This document shows, one piece after another, positions 24,615 to 37,803 of a stretch of DNA of 64,000 nucleotides. Positions within the stretch are counted from its first letter, which is position 1. Each line of letters starts with the position of its first letter. A model generated the notes under the pieces. That model was not told the DNA's origin. It was given only the letters and a program-made list of their open reading frames with translations, and made no database searches. The position numbers and the translations under genes are program-made. The stretch lies in contig NC_060108.1 of assembly GCF_021155765.1 (NCBI RefSeq), positions 18,687,025 to 18,751,024 of the forward strand, given 5' to 3'. This stretch comes from Diprion similis. Its lineage: Eukaryota > Arthropoda > Insecta > Hymenoptera > Diprionidae.

Positions 24615-25001
24615 TTAGGGTGATTTAAAATAAAAAAAGAAATGTTTTTTTTTGCGTAAACAGGCTTAAAAGTTTCGTTTAAGTATGAAAGTAAGCCTGT
24701 AAAGATTTGAAAGCTCGACAAAAAATGACCGCAGACCTTTTTTGTAGAGCGTTCAATTCCTACACAAATGTATCCGTGAATTTTCTGCACAACGCGTCGT
24801 TGGCTAGTTATAATTATCAGAAGGAGTAAAAACCATTTTTCCCGTGTTATTCTTATGGAAAATAGAAAAGTGCGATGCGAAGCATTTGAATATTAATATT
24901 AAGAGCCAAATTTTTACAGGCTTACTTTTATATCCAAACGAAACTTTTCAGACTGTTCGCGAAAAAAAAAAATTTTATACTTTTATTTTGAATCACCCTA
25001 A
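24615..25001. mobile_element. Fold-back MITE with long terminal inverted repeats and TA flanks
   Basis: The element begins TTAGGGTGATTTAAAATAAA and ends with a near-perfect inverse (TTTATTTTGAATCACCCTAA). Similarity between the ends continues inward: GTTTCG plus AAGTAAGCCTGTAAA-type blocks near 24660-24710 reappear inverted near 24905-24950, giving arms of about 100 bp. Both sides are flanked by TATA, consistent with a TA target-site duplication of a Tc1/mariner-type element. It has no transposase and is a non-autonomous copy of about 387 bp. The left side abuts a (TA)n microsatellite, so the exact duplication cannot be proved. Confidence 0.75.
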
Positions 25002-28000
25002 TATATACATATTATACTCATTAGATATGTGTAAATATATAATGCAAATCATAGTAATAAAAAATGAAAACGATCAGACGAGGAATTTCACGTAATATCC
25101 CGCGACAGCTGTATAAGTCATTATCCTTTGAATATTATGCTGAAGGATCTAAAGTTCGTTTGAGAACGCGTTTGGAATTTCAATACCTTCCATGTACATA
25201 CCTTACGCAGTGAGTTTCGAGGACTTGGTATTTGACAGATTTTTTATATTACAATCGATCGTGTTCATTGTTCCACGGATACCTATTTTATGCCTTGAAG
25301 ATAATTTCACTCGTGTTGAAAATTGTCGATTTGAAAAACATGCGCTATATTGAAGTTAACGTAAAAACACGTCGTTGAAAGGACGATAATTTCAGCTATG
25401 TTATTTTAAATTATAGACGCGATTTTGGTTATACCTCGGTTACGTGTAATGATTTTTCTCAAATTCGCATTAACCTCGGGATCCTATAATTCATGTAGAT
25501 CGTATAATCTACTATATCTACCTAGATAAACCCGCGGCTCATCTTACTTATTAAATTCAGTGCCAAAGTGGAAGGTATTTACTGATCTACATGTATAAAT
25601 CCATAGACAGGCATCCCGTTAAGCTGACATTAACTTTCGGCAAGTTTAGCAGAGACTCGCGGTTACCTTGGTAGACAATGCTGATCCTGCAGGATAGCCG
25701 AACAAACATCCTGCAAATATAGAGGTACATACATACATACATTCAATAAATATACGTATACTGTATAAGGTATCAGCAGGTATCAGGATTATGTGACCAA
25801 AATGAGAGAGGCATAAACCATCGCATTGCGTTGTGCAATGTTTAATCCAGAGCCGTATAATTTACCCCGCAATGAAATCGCTATAACAGGTATATCCAAT
25901 GCTCTTGGAAATGAGTCAGCTGGCCTCTGCCTATAGAACGTGGAACCCCTTCCCACACTTTACTGGATTTAACGTGGGAAAACGGAGATGGAGCTTTGAT
26001 TAGAATTGCGTTTTCGCAGACCCTGCATCGCGGCCAAAGGTGGATAGATTGATAGATATAGGTGGGGAAGGGAGGCGATGGTAAGACGAGATGAAGGGAG
26101 GATGATGATATATAAGATCTAGGGCGGAGGACGAGGGAATGAAACAGCGGGATTAATGGCGATGATGGAATGGTCCTCTCAAAATATTTACTTTTACGAT
26201 GTAAACACGATGTACAGGCATATATGCTTGCATATGTACCAGCAACGTACATATATGCCCACGTGTGACATGTACACAATAGAAAATTCGTGACGGTGTG
26301 CTTTCCGAACCGCGGTCCTCGTAGCTGGTGCCACTTTCGTAAATGGCCATTCGCACGATCTGTCTCCCGATTTCTTATGCCTTTGAATCGTATTATGTTT
26401 CTTCTCTCTATTTTATTCTTGTATGGGAAAAATCGTCGACTAAAATTCGTTGAAATATTCACGATGCTGTATCGCATATGCTTAACGTAAAATTCTTATC
26501 TGCAAATGGAAATTACACGCGTATATCCTAATGCGAAATTTTCTTTCTGTATTTACACAATTGTAAAAAAAATTTATTGTACGTTCACACTAATTTACCG
26601 CAATTCATGTAATACTTTGCCGCGTTGCTGGATCTACTTGAAGTGGTCCTACATCCTATCTGCTTTCGGGGTGGCTACGACGTCGAAACGTCAGAGTCAC
26701 CTGAAAGGATTCGATCCGGTTGGATTAAAGAGAATCTAGATTCTTTTTGTGGGGGCAACGATAGATGAGAGCGAAAACAGGGAAGAGGCGAACCTGACAC
26801 GGAGTAACACTTAACCCCATGCTTCCGGTTTGCGGGCCTAAGGTATACGGCTAAACCTACACATATATATACCTCCTATCTCGCGCAGCCTTCGAACGGG
26901 ATTTGTTCTCGGGAGTCGGGATGTCCCCATTTATTTCTGGCTCTCCTGTCTCTCGAAAAAAGATGAAACACAGCCGGGATGAGAGAATGAGAAACGACGA
27001 AATCTTATGGCTAGTTATTCCTGTACATATATGTGTAAGCCATGTATACATATAGTCGTAATACTTGGGGCTGAAATACAGGCTTACACACCCGCGTGCT
27101 TTCACATCTTTGCTCTTATACTCGAACGGATTCTTTGCACGTTCTTGACCCTATAAACACTTATGCGACACTCGTCTAAAAGTGTATTCGCAGAACTTCC
27201 GTCCGCAGAAAATGACAGAGTCGATATCTCGACAGCGTAGGTGTGAGAATGAGAATCTTTTCTTGATGCAGGGATGAGGACATATAAGCTGGATACGAGA
27301 AAAAAGCCAGGGGGAATCAGCAGGTTTTGAAGCTTGGAATTACTGTGGTTGAAGAAAAATCAAATTAAACTGTGAAAATATATGTAAAATTACAGCTTGG
27401 TAAACAGTAATTATATTATCTGATTATATCCCAGGCTTAATGTACAGACTCTTGAGATTAAAACGTGTATATTAAAAATTTATCGAGCTTATATTGCGGC
27501 GAAATATCGCAAAGAATCTTCTTCAAGTACCTACGTAACATCTTTGATTTATTCGGGAATAGGGGATGTAGGCAAGTCTAAGATGTGCAAGGTATGTACA
27601 TACGTGCCTACGATAAACGAGGCGAAACATGTACAGCTATGAAGAGACGGTGGAATAAACGTGGCGAGATGCGAGAAACGGCGTGTAAAATTGTCGTAAA
27701 GGGGAAGCCCTCCTTCAAATCTTATTCCGGTTATATCTGCAGCCTTTGTCTGGTACGTGTTCAGAATTTTTTCATCACATTATACTATAAAAAAGATAAA
27801 TAAAAATAAAACGCGCGTCGTGAATGTATGTACATATGCATAAACACTCGATCCTCCATTTTCGTAGTTTTATCAGATTTTTTAATACATGTATGTTTCA
27901 AGATTTTAAGATTGAATATCCTATAGATATGTATGTACATACATATAATATTATATTACCAGCGCAGCTGACTGTACGCAGATATCGCTATACTGCCACA

Positions 28001-30940
28001 TTTTTTTCCAATAAAACTTAGCGAGGCTTACGACGGACTCGGAAACGACAGTGAAAAATGAGTATTCGCGTTTGCAGGAGAAAAATGTTGTCTCAGCTCC
28101 TGATTGCCCTGCGTTGGCGAAAATCTGTAATTGCGAAAACGACGGGGATCTTTAATCGAATCATTCACAAGTTAAATTAACTCTGAAATTCAAATATTGC
28201 CTCTTCTTAATTATAGCATTTAAATCACCGTCTACATGAGTATGTTAATAAAATTATATAATATACCTACGCACAATGTAAAAAATGTCAAACTACTGGG
28301 TCTAGCTACTATCAAATCACTTGAGTAGCAATTAAAGTATGCGCTGTAACGACAAGATATTTGTATCATAAATTTCATCAATTATGACGATTTTTTTGTC
28401 ACGTGATGGGCTTGTAATAATTCAACTACAACACTATCGCAAAGCGTGAAAAAAAACTAGAAGCTAAAAATAAAAAAATACATCCACATTCTGAACCTGA
28501 TTCACTTATTTGGATAAAAAAAAAAGTGCCTAGACTGCATGCCGACCCTAGAGACTCTGGATATCTTGCAGAGCTATATTTCATTTACCATGTTTTCAAG
28601 AAACGAGATTTCCCGCGATGATACAATTCTAGCTTGCGTTCCCATACATACCTTCCCATATTATATATACCTTATTCTTCCTAGATTTCCGGGTCCCCTG
28701 GGACTTGGATCCCAGGATAGTTGGAATAAACGTGTAAAAATGTAATTACGTTCGTACTCTTTGACCCTTGCTCTCCCTCCCTTGACTCTGCAGTCAGTTA
28801 TTACCATCCTTATGTACACTTTGTTCAATTCACGTAATTGAATTCTGCAGAAGAAGTTCGGACGATATTCGAGATGAAGGTTGAAGTGAAAGTGTAGGGA
28901 GACGCAGAATACGCTTGCAATATTTCTGAAAATGTTCTCACCGTTGAAACACTCCCTCTGATTATACATTTAAAAGGGGCTGTGCGACGATTGAAAAATG
29001 CTTCGAATATTTAATGTCCAATCCCTTTTCCGCTTCGTGCCTACCTTATATATATTATATCTACTTCATACCTCGGGGAAAAACTTTCCACATTTTCCTA
29101 CGTTTCATTTGCATGCAAAGTGCAGAGATGCGATGAAATTCAAAATATATTATACATTCACTCGATGTTATTATAAAAATAAATAAACACTGTTGTGAGG
29201 TCATTTATATATATATTTTTTTTCAACATCACAAGCTATCGATTTCAAAAATAGTGAAGAATTTTTATGTCCACCGTAAGTGTATATTTTTTACTGAAGA
29301 TGTATTGAAACCAAAAATTTCAAATGTTTGATCAAACTTATGAGACGTTTTACAAATAAATTATCCCAGTTTACAGAATATCTAATCTTATAACTTGTTA
29401 AACAATGATATATTTATGAATTTATCTTATCGTTCAACTTACAATCATTGTTCAGATCGTTTCTATAATAGCCTATGACTGATTACAAATTACCTTTTGA
29501 AAACCTTTTTTTTTAAATACCACCCGTGTTGTAAAACGCCTAAGAAGTATAACGGCGATTACAGACATTTATTGCAATTGTAATTGCGAGCGATATATCC
29601 GTGCCGGTAATTATGAAACATTTTTTCATCAAGATATTATACAGCTTTAATACCACCCTGTGTCTTTGATTTTTATACCTGAATGTACTTCCCTGTATGA
29701 ACAGGCATAGAAATAATTATGTGGTTACGTCAAACAAACTACGCTTAAGCACCGTTTTAATGAATTTTTCAACAAAAGCGACAAAGTAAACAGGCATTGT
29801 ACTATAATATGGATACAATAGTCTCTCTCTGCGATTATATAAGTAGACGAATATCCGAACGTCATAAGGTATAAACGAGCGCGAATTAATTTCGAGAATT
29901 CACGCGTGTTCGCGAAGGTTGATGTCTGAAATGATCCCGGCAAGCAGAACGATCCCTAGAGATTATATCAAATTTACTGGAGGATTGTTGTACAGCTATA
30001 GGCACGAGCTTTTGTTTCGCGGGTAATTTAGGGAAATGTTTAACCGAGCGAAATAAATCAGTAGTAGTCGTTGTCAGAGTGTGATGTCTATTCATTTCGA
30101 TGAATTAGGTATTTACACGCGAAAATATAAACGACATTTGAAATTCTAATGTAAGGAGAACGCGTCGAAAATTTTTATCACTGTCTGAATGTAAGAAAAA
30201 CCAAAAAATTTCATACACTCGCCGTTCAGGCATGTGTCATTCGGTATTTTATTATCTCTATGCGAAACTTTTCAGCCGTGGCTAACATTTGAGAAGATTA
30301 TATACTGCATATTCTCGTAGAGTCAAGTGAAAATTACACTTTGAGTAAAATCATAGATCGTTGAAAGATTACTTTGCTCGTCGTTTTTAGTCTTGTAATT
30401 ATTACAGGTGTTGCAAAACTGATCCATATATTTTATTGTTCCACCCGTTGAGCAGCTTATTATGTCATAAAAATTGGAGAGAATTGGGTTGAATATAATA
30501 TCGAATAAAACAGAGTGGTATTTCAGTTACTGACTTGTTAACTAACATTGGATTTTAATACATATTAAATTAAAGAAGCGCATATACCGTACAGCTGAAA
30601 AAAGTGGAATGCACATGAAGTTTGAAGAAATAATTTCGTTCGCACAACAAGTCGTGTTGGTTTTATACAGTTCGTACTACTTTTACCCTTCAGGCGGATC
30701 ATTTTTGGGAAAATTTTCTGCAATACAAACACGTAAAAAATAGCCGGGATTCACTCAGAGCACTACGTGCTGTTATTTTAACAAGAGAAAATAACTAAGA
30801 ATAAAATATCCGACGTTTACGAAAAAGATTTTTATATTCTTAAAAAGAGTAGAAATTATATTTAGGATAGAGTGATGAAAACCGTGCAGTCAGCGAGTAA
30901 ATTAGAAACTTGTTTTTTAGCTCCTTTACATACATACATA

Positions 30941-30943
<3 letters not shown>

Positions 30944-30970
<27 letters not shown>
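30944..30970. repeat. (TA)n microsatellite
   Basis: About 13 uninterrupted TA units. Confidence 0.85.
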
Positions 30971-30971
<1 letters not shown>

Positions 30972-31589
30972 GTAAATTTATTCATTTACCGAGGTTTGTA
31001 AAACTTTGAAAAGATGTTCAAAAGAGCGAAAAATTTATTGGTTACCTTGGGGTGCAAAACCACGCCGTAGAATCTAGGGTAAGTAAAGCCGAAATAAGAG
31101 TAGCGAGGTAATTTAGGAGCGCGGGAGGGTTGGGTATAAATAAAAAGTTTATATTTTATATGAGGAAAAAGATAAAGATAGCCTGAGTAGCGACGCGCGG
31201 TGGCCACTGGGCGCGGTTGAAGCTGGGATTACTATAGTGCTATACCGGTTATCCATCATAATCTTGTACCCTGATTTTTTCATACACATGGGGGTGTACG
31301 GTACTGTATATAAATATACACTAATGCCCTTAAAGCATGAATTTATGACGCCTCATTGCGAGCATCCCACGCCTACAACACATACGTTTAAGTGGTGTGT
31401 ACATCTTGCTACCAGTGAGTAATTTATACTTGCCAGGATATGGAAAACGTATATTTCATAAAGCAACAGCTTGATTGTATATCGATAAACTGACTGCGAT
31501 CTGTCGTTCGAGTATGTATACATGTAACCATACGCATATACCGATATGTACTCATGAATACACGCCTGGCAACATCACGTGAATTGTTT

Positions 31590-31620
31590 ATTATACGTAT
31601 TATATGTATATACGTATAAT
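31590..31620. repeat. Short perfect palindrome
   Basis: ATTATACGTAT (31590-31600) and ATACGTATAAT (31610-31620) are perfect 11-bp arms around a 9-nt spacer. Function is unknown. Confidence 0.5.
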
Positions 31621-32362
31621 TATCATTGCCATATTTCAAAACCTGTACACGTTCGCACTGTGGTAAATAATTCGATAAACAAACCGTCGCGCGCGCCTTA
31701 AGTTTTTTATCACACCTGATACCCTTACTATGGTCATGTTTTTTTTTATCGTTTTTTAATCGCTTTCCTTATCACTTTTTTTTTTTAGTCTAATTCAACC
31801 GAGTATAGGCCAAGTTCAATTTTGAGTTCGTTTTCAATTCACACCGTAATCTGACAGAAGGTATATAAAATGATACGACGATATGGCTGCATATACAATA
31901 TACTTGAATATACGAACTCTGCAGGCAACACGAATGTTATGCACTATTTTATGATCGCGTACGGATCGATCGTGAAAAAATACACTCGAAATTCGCATGC
32001 GTACGCAATTATGGGTATGTATGGTACGTCGACCACATGTGATATGCAGTTGGAAGGCTGTAAGTACATCATATCGCCTCGCAAACAACCTGCATAATGT
32101 AAATACATTAAGACATTACACATACGTTGTATCCTAATGGTACGAAATTTTTTATATGTGTACAAAGCACACCAATTGCAGGGTGAGACAACTTCCGGTA
32201 TACAAATACATCTTCCGGTATAAAATACTCGCTATCGTATAGATATTATACATATCTGTTCACGTACTTATAGCTTGTTATTCATGAATTTTTTACAACC
32301 TACGTGAATTTCTGAAATTCATCGACGCACGTACGCTCAAGCTCTGAATACTTATCTTGCAG

Positions 32363-32704
32363 GGGGATCGCGATGTGGATTCAGGAACAACATACACGTG
32401 TCCAAATGGTACTGGAGGGTTTTCCAGGTAACGATAGGGCTCCAAGGGAATTTCTCAGCAAAGTTCTTGGCTATATAGACATTACGAGTATAGTTAGCTG
32501 TAAGCTTGAGGTAGAAAGCTCTCGGAGGTCGGAGAACGTGGCTCGGTTTTACTTATTGCACCTACGGATGGAAATTCCCAATGCGCGCAATTTCAGAAGA
32601 AAATCGAAACCAAACCGTTAATGTCGGCTATCACGGACCCTGATGATATAGCGAGACTGTTACGGCAGGCACAACTCCGTCAGGAGCTATCTCTTTTTTT
32701 ATAA
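32363..32704 (+). CDS. Two candidate exons of an unidentified gene (weak)
   Basis: Candidate exon A (32363-32427) lies between a TTGCAG acceptor and a CAG|GTAACG donor. Candidate exon B (32597-32704) follows a TTTCAG acceptor. Spliced together they share one frame, reading about SKWYWRVFQ then KKIETKPLMSAITDPDD, IARLLRQAQLRQELSLFL and a stop. The second half looks like a genuine amphipathic helix, which is why I list it. No family is recognised, no upstream exon was found, and the reverse strand is also open in part of the region. The stop follows a run of seven T; a strong GTAAGT donor lies 25 nt further on. Confidence 0.25.
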
Positions 32705-34033
32705 CATCATCAAGATATATGTTTCGTGGTAAGTACCTTACTGATGTCAGATGATAATCCATATAAAACAAAATTAGGGCGCGCTTCGGTTACACGGAGG
32801 TTTTTCTCTTTTTTGGAGGGTCGGTTTTTTCATTATTCTAAAACCATGTTCAATTTGTACGTGCCAAGCTGCTACGACATCTTATCTCGGGGTCGAGTAA
32901 CAAATTGCTCTCAGCACTTCGTCACTTCTTGTCAGTGTTGGAATGCTCTGAAGCTTGTAATAACTTTTAAGTTGTGTTACTAAACAATTCGTATATCAAG
33001 ACCGCGTTGCGGTTTTCACGAACAGTTTAACATCTAAGCCGTGGATCGAATGCATATATGTAGATCAGATAGATACATATTTAGGTTTCAAAACTTTACA
33101 CGCAGTATAAGTGTTCGAATATTTAATAGGCATATTTATTGTTGTACCATAATTTGTTTAATTAGAATGACAATAAGTTGGAGGAAAAATTGTTTTAAAG
33201 CATGGGACTTTTGATGAACGTACTATTCGAAAGAATTAGTAAATTGTTAAGGGAATCAAAATCACACAAGGCTGACCAATTGTTGAATATAGAATATATG
33301 ATTCACCGCACATTTTGCGCGTACGAAATAGTCGTTACGTGTAACATCATATAAATAAATAGTATCAACATAGCTGTGATCGTACATCAAGAATACAGTA
33401 AAACTTACATATGGATCGATCCCACTCGAAAACAGATGCAGTAAATATCAGGATGGATTCTTAGGTATTTCTGTAAATCTTGCATCAGAAGGTAAATTTT
33501 TTTTCATGCTTCTGTGGTAAATTATAATCGCTTTCCAGACTGAATTAACGAGAATCCTCTGATTTGGACAAACTACACAGTACGTATAGTTCGCTAACTA
33601 ACTACCATTGATTACTAATTGAGTATTCTCGTCGGTATATTGGTAGTGTGGCACTATATCCTGCGAAGAGGCCCTCGGGTTATGGTGCGTTGTAGAAAGT
33701 GCGTATAGCGTGGTTTAACATATGAAAACGATTCGTGTCGTTAGCTTATAGGTATATGATACGGATTTATGGATAATATCTGAATACTCAATTATCACCC
33801 GACCACCCACATATGCTCGCACATCATTTCACGTGTGGTTAATTCTAGCAATTTTTGATTTTTGCCGTACGTGCAGGGAACGTGGAAATAGGAAACATAG
33901 CGAACTTTGATAGAGCAATAAACGTACGTGACAAAATATAGGGAAAAAAGTTGGGTGATTTAAACTTCGCGGATTAAATATATACTCGCTATAATAAAGT
34001 GATAATAAAGTTAAGAGAATGCTCTCTGCTTTC

Positions 34034-34072
34034 ACTCTCTCACTCTCTCACTCTCTCTCTCTCTCTCTCTCT
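34034..34072. repeat. (CT)n microsatellite
   Basis: An imperfect then perfect CT run, with CA interruptions at its left end. Confidence 0.85.
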
Positions 34073-35989
34073 CCCTTCATCTGCTGGCGCTTGTTATTTT
34101 GTAGCATGGAAGTCGTCCCTGGCGTCTTAGTCCGAGAATTATTACAGTAGTTGGATGGACCTTCACTCTGTTATACGTCCCAGCACGTTTTGCTACTCGA
34201 ATCTCTGAGGAAAGTCTACTTCCGACGTTGGAGCAGTAGAGAGGCGAAATACCGAGTAAGATATTTCATCCACGTGCGTTATGATTACGTTATCCGTCAC
34301 AAGTGTGCAGCTCTAGCACGTCTACTTCGTATCCTGTAACCACCCAGTGAGTAGAACATACTGCAAAGCTCTGCCTACACGCTTTCGCTGTGTATGTGTA
34401 TACATGGTATGAATAAAACAATAAGAAATCCTGTTTCTTATTAATTTTACATATTTATGATCAGACCCCTTGAAGCCCCGAGTTTCCTTATACGACACAG
34501 ACATGATATGATCATTGCACTACCATGAGCTTAGGGTTTCTTTGATCCCGAAATTACGAAGTTGTATATGTTTCACGTAATGTAACGCATTTGCAGGAAT
34601 GGGAATGTCACGTGACCGGTACCGGAAGTCGGTAATAAAGCAGCTAAAACATTATAATGAAGGAGGTCATCGCGATATAATTCATATCTGCACGGGTGTT
34701 GGAACTGGTTTCTTAATCGCAGTTGCTGTTTTAACTGAAAAGGCTGCACGAGCTTTTGCTCACGAAAAAAAATGTACGCCAAGTAGACTGGATTCTTTAT
34801 CGTTAAAATTCTAATTACGTGGGTGATATGAAAACCATGAGTTTTCTTTATATGCCATACATATAACGGCATGATATAACACATTTAGAGTTAGAGCTCA
34901 TGGATTGCAATTATGATCACTGCAGTAATAATTAAAGATCGATCATTCCGCAATGTAATATCCTTAACGGGAAAATGTTTTACGACAAACGGCCGTTGGT
35001 CATTTCAGGGTAATTGTTACAGCCGATAGCTTAGTATCGCTATAAAAGCCTATAATACCTAAGATTTTATGTAGTTCAACGAACATTTAGCGACGGTCAG
35101 GTGCGCGCGATCAAGCTCAAGATCTATACTTATACCGCAATATTGGACGATATACAGAGACATTAATGCGCGACGTCATGCAGCAAATTAATTCGTGCAT
35201 GTTATTCGTGTACGCGTTAATTGTTGCGATGGTTCATAATTGAACGCCCCATGAAGATCACTGAAGATCAGTTCTTTTTTCTCCTTTTATCATTGAAACA
35301 GATTGTAATTGCGGAAACAAATCGCATAACTTTGGCGAAAATTTATAGAAAGATCTATCAATTTCAGTCGCAATACGTGCTTTACACAAACAAAAAAAAG
35401 AAAGAAAAGTATAAATTAGCGGTACTTCTGAGGGTGAAATTCAATCACCAAATTTATGCACGGAAATAATTACGGACAGGGAGGTCTAAATCGATTTAGT
35501 TTCGGTTCTCCGGTAAAATACAATTTCCCCAATTATAATTTTCATCCGGGTTTGATCCGGATCTTTCCTTTTCATCTCCTCGTTTTTTACGTTACCGAGA
35601 TTCGAGACACGAGGCATGTAATAGCCACGACGGGATATCGCGCGCTCGTTGCAGCTTGATAAAATTAATTGCCGAGGTAACAGGATAATTAATGAAAATT
35701 AATTCGGACGTGAGAATTTCATCGCACCACTCAGGAATCTCCTTGCAGATTCTATTACGGTTGAAATAATATTGCGAACTACAGAAATACAACCGCAATT
35801 ATTTATAAATACTAAGTATAATCGCAATTATAATTCGCATGATTACACGATACATGAAATGCGCTTACCTGTCATATGGGTGCAAAATTGAAGCGAAATC
35901 GACGATGAATTGCAGGTGAGCTTATCCTCTGTGCTTCAACTACCTGATGTACGTGCAATCAGGTGCAGGGCACCGGAAGTACGTGTGCC

Positions 35990-36230
35990 CTAAGTACTGT
36001 GTTTTTTGCGTCCCGGCGCGCGTTTCTAGTCGCCAGAATGTCGCGGATTTCTCCTTCGAAGCTTTAGCCACCACGACGGCGACGTGGCTGAGGGCGGCAC
36101 GAGACTGCAAACGAGCGGTGGAGGCGGAAGGAGGAGGCGATGGAGGCGGTGGAGGCGGAGGAGGCGGCGGTAGGTGTTCCGATTTGCACCGGCGCGCCCT
36201 GATCTCTCCTGCGCGACCGTGATGCTGTCG
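35990..36230. promoter_or_regulatory. GC-rich patch with GGAGGC repeats; possible promoter or first exon
   Basis: Base composition changes sharply from AT-rich to GC-rich, with many CpG and a purine (GGAGGC)n tract at about 36,117-36,170. Possible splice sites flank it: a CAG|GTGAGC at 35,913 on plus and a CAG|GTAAGC near 35,866 on minus. No frame is recognisable, so a regulatory island or 5' exon is only an inference. Confidence 0.3.
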
Positions 36231-36859
36231 TACCTACGCAGATTTCGGAGGAAAATTTATCACGGAGTATTAAATAATTCATTAGCCTAGCGATTTAGGT
36301 CTGTACCTATAGGCAGTACCAATGTAAGTACCCTATCTAGCCTGCATGTAATGAGCGCCGATATGCACCCTGAATCGCTTGGTGAAATAGGTACAGTTGT
36401 GTGTATGTGCTTCTTTGATGAATAAATACATTGGTTTCGAAGTACGCCACAACAGTATTATATGCATAGGTAGCTACTACCTGTTTCTGAAAATTTCGGC
36501 GAATAATAATTTTCAAAGATAGAAAACCATACTTTGAGAAAACAAAACCAAATTACAAAACTCTACGAGAAAGCGGGAGAAAAGCAGGCTTTAGGTTCTC
36601 CCCGTTTAGTTTGTTGCGTTTTTCCGTGGTCGGGATTCGATTCTTCGATTCATTTTTATTTACGATTTTATTTAGTGGAGCGTTTGCGCTTCATCATGTC
36701 TTTTGTGCCCATCGTACCTAAATTGTGATCTGACTTTAATCGCTGAACAAATTTTGGTCCCGTACCTAATTTAGTAGTTTCGCGTGAAATCTACCTACTT
36801 AGGAACACTTTAGTTATTTTGAGGATCACTTTTGTGAGAATAATTCTTTTCATTTCTAG

Positions 36860-36934
36860 GGGAGTGGGCCGGATAATATGAGTGGAGTTATCTCGGACAA
36901 CGTGCTTAATTACGTTGATGAAGAATTACGATAA
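36860..36934 (+). CDS. Candidate terminal exon of an unidentified gene
   Basis: After the acceptor TTTCTAG (ends 36859) a frame encodes GSGPDNMSGVISDNVLNYVD followed by EELR and a TAA stop, a plausible acidic C-terminus. Three AATAAA signals follow within 330 nt on the same strand. Upstream exons were not identified, so gene identity, phase and reality are unproved. Confidence 0.3.
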   Translation, partial: GSGPDNMSGVISDNVLNYVDEELR

Positions 36935-37068
36935 CACAACATTTAACATTTACAGACTCGCGGCGTTTGCCACCTGCGCCATACCTGTGGGTCAACTGGC
37001 CTGCCAAATATCTACAGATGCGACCAGCCTGATCGGCGATCCACCACAATCAGAAGAATCCTCTTCGG

Positions 37069-37263
37069 AATAAAACACCATAGATATACGATGAGACACA
37101 ACGATTATGGCGCGTGTAATTTAACAGTAGAATGAAAGTGACACTAACAAGAAACTGAACTAATGATAGTGAATCAAGACTTCATAGGAACACAATAAAT
37201 AAAACGGAAACATGAATTTATTTCATGCACGTCTTCGTAGTGTGTAATCATGTGTACAATAAA
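37069..37263 (+). terminator. Cluster of three AATAAA poly(A) signals
   Basis: Canonical AATAAA at 37069-37074, 37194-37199 and 37258-37263. Such a cluster supports the end of a plus-strand transcript just before the satellite array. Confidence 0.4.
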
Positions 37264-37803
37264 GAATGAGATTGTATTATCGAACAAGTTGTGCAATTGT
37301 AATGCGAAATCTATTCACTGGACAATCGAAAAAATTGTGGGTCGTTGAAAGCGTATTAGGTCTATTTGCCGTATAATAGAACCCTGTGGAATGCGAGTGA
37401 GGATAGAAGAAAATGTGAAAGGTCGTATGACTAAGAGCTGAGGAAATACAAGGTGTGAAGAAAAAATTTATTTATTTCTTGATTTTGATACAGGCTGCAT
37501 GAAATAGTGAAAATACAATATCATACACATCGTAACCTGCAAAGTAACGTACATTACACCTATCTACAGAACAGAACTTGATACATGATTATATACTACA
37601 AAACTAACTAACTCATACGATATTTTGCGTATTGTGCACGAAGATATGGATATTGCTGTTCTTTTTCCTCATATTTTTCGTGTCTTTCGCTTTGACACTA
37701 TTTAGTTACTTGTTGAAGTACTATACACAAACACACTAACACTTGTACATGGATTAGGGGATGATTAATGAACTGTGACTAATGTAAAATGGAAACTTTG
37801 TAC
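37264..37803. other. Spacer between the putative gene end and the satellite array
   Basis: About 540 nt of AT-rich sequence without coding signal. Its last 20-30 nt (GTAAAATGGAAACTTTG) look faintly like the tail of the satellite unit, so the array edge may be decayed rather than sharp. Confidence 0.5.

Larger units (their letters stand above)
22682..32362. other. Long non-coding stretch upstream of the synaptotagmin
   Basis: Nearly 10 kb in which I can support no coding exon. It holds microsatellites (23051-23131, 24597-24614, 30944-30970), the fold-back MITE at 24615-25001, many short TACATA runs, and an 11-bp palindrome at 31590-31620. The synaptotagmin promoter should lie just right of 22681. 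Distant introns of an unseen plus-strand gene are possible. Confidence 0.5.
32705..36859. other. Non-coding or intronic stretch with a GC-rich patch
   Basis: No supported exon. It contains a (CT)n microsatellite (34034-34072) and a GC-rich segment near 35,990-36,230. Short acceptor/donor pairs occur (for example near 34,597-34,633), but their frames match no known protein. Confidence 0.4.

Noticed and set aside
32373-32621. 82-codon plus frame at 32373
   Set aside because: It has no recognisable domain. The better reading of the region is two short spliced exons in another frame, and even that is weak.
36882-37073. 63-codon plus frame ending at 37073
   Set aside because: It lacks an ATG start, overlaps the candidate terminal exon in another frame and runs into a poly(A) signal. 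It is more likely 3' UTR.
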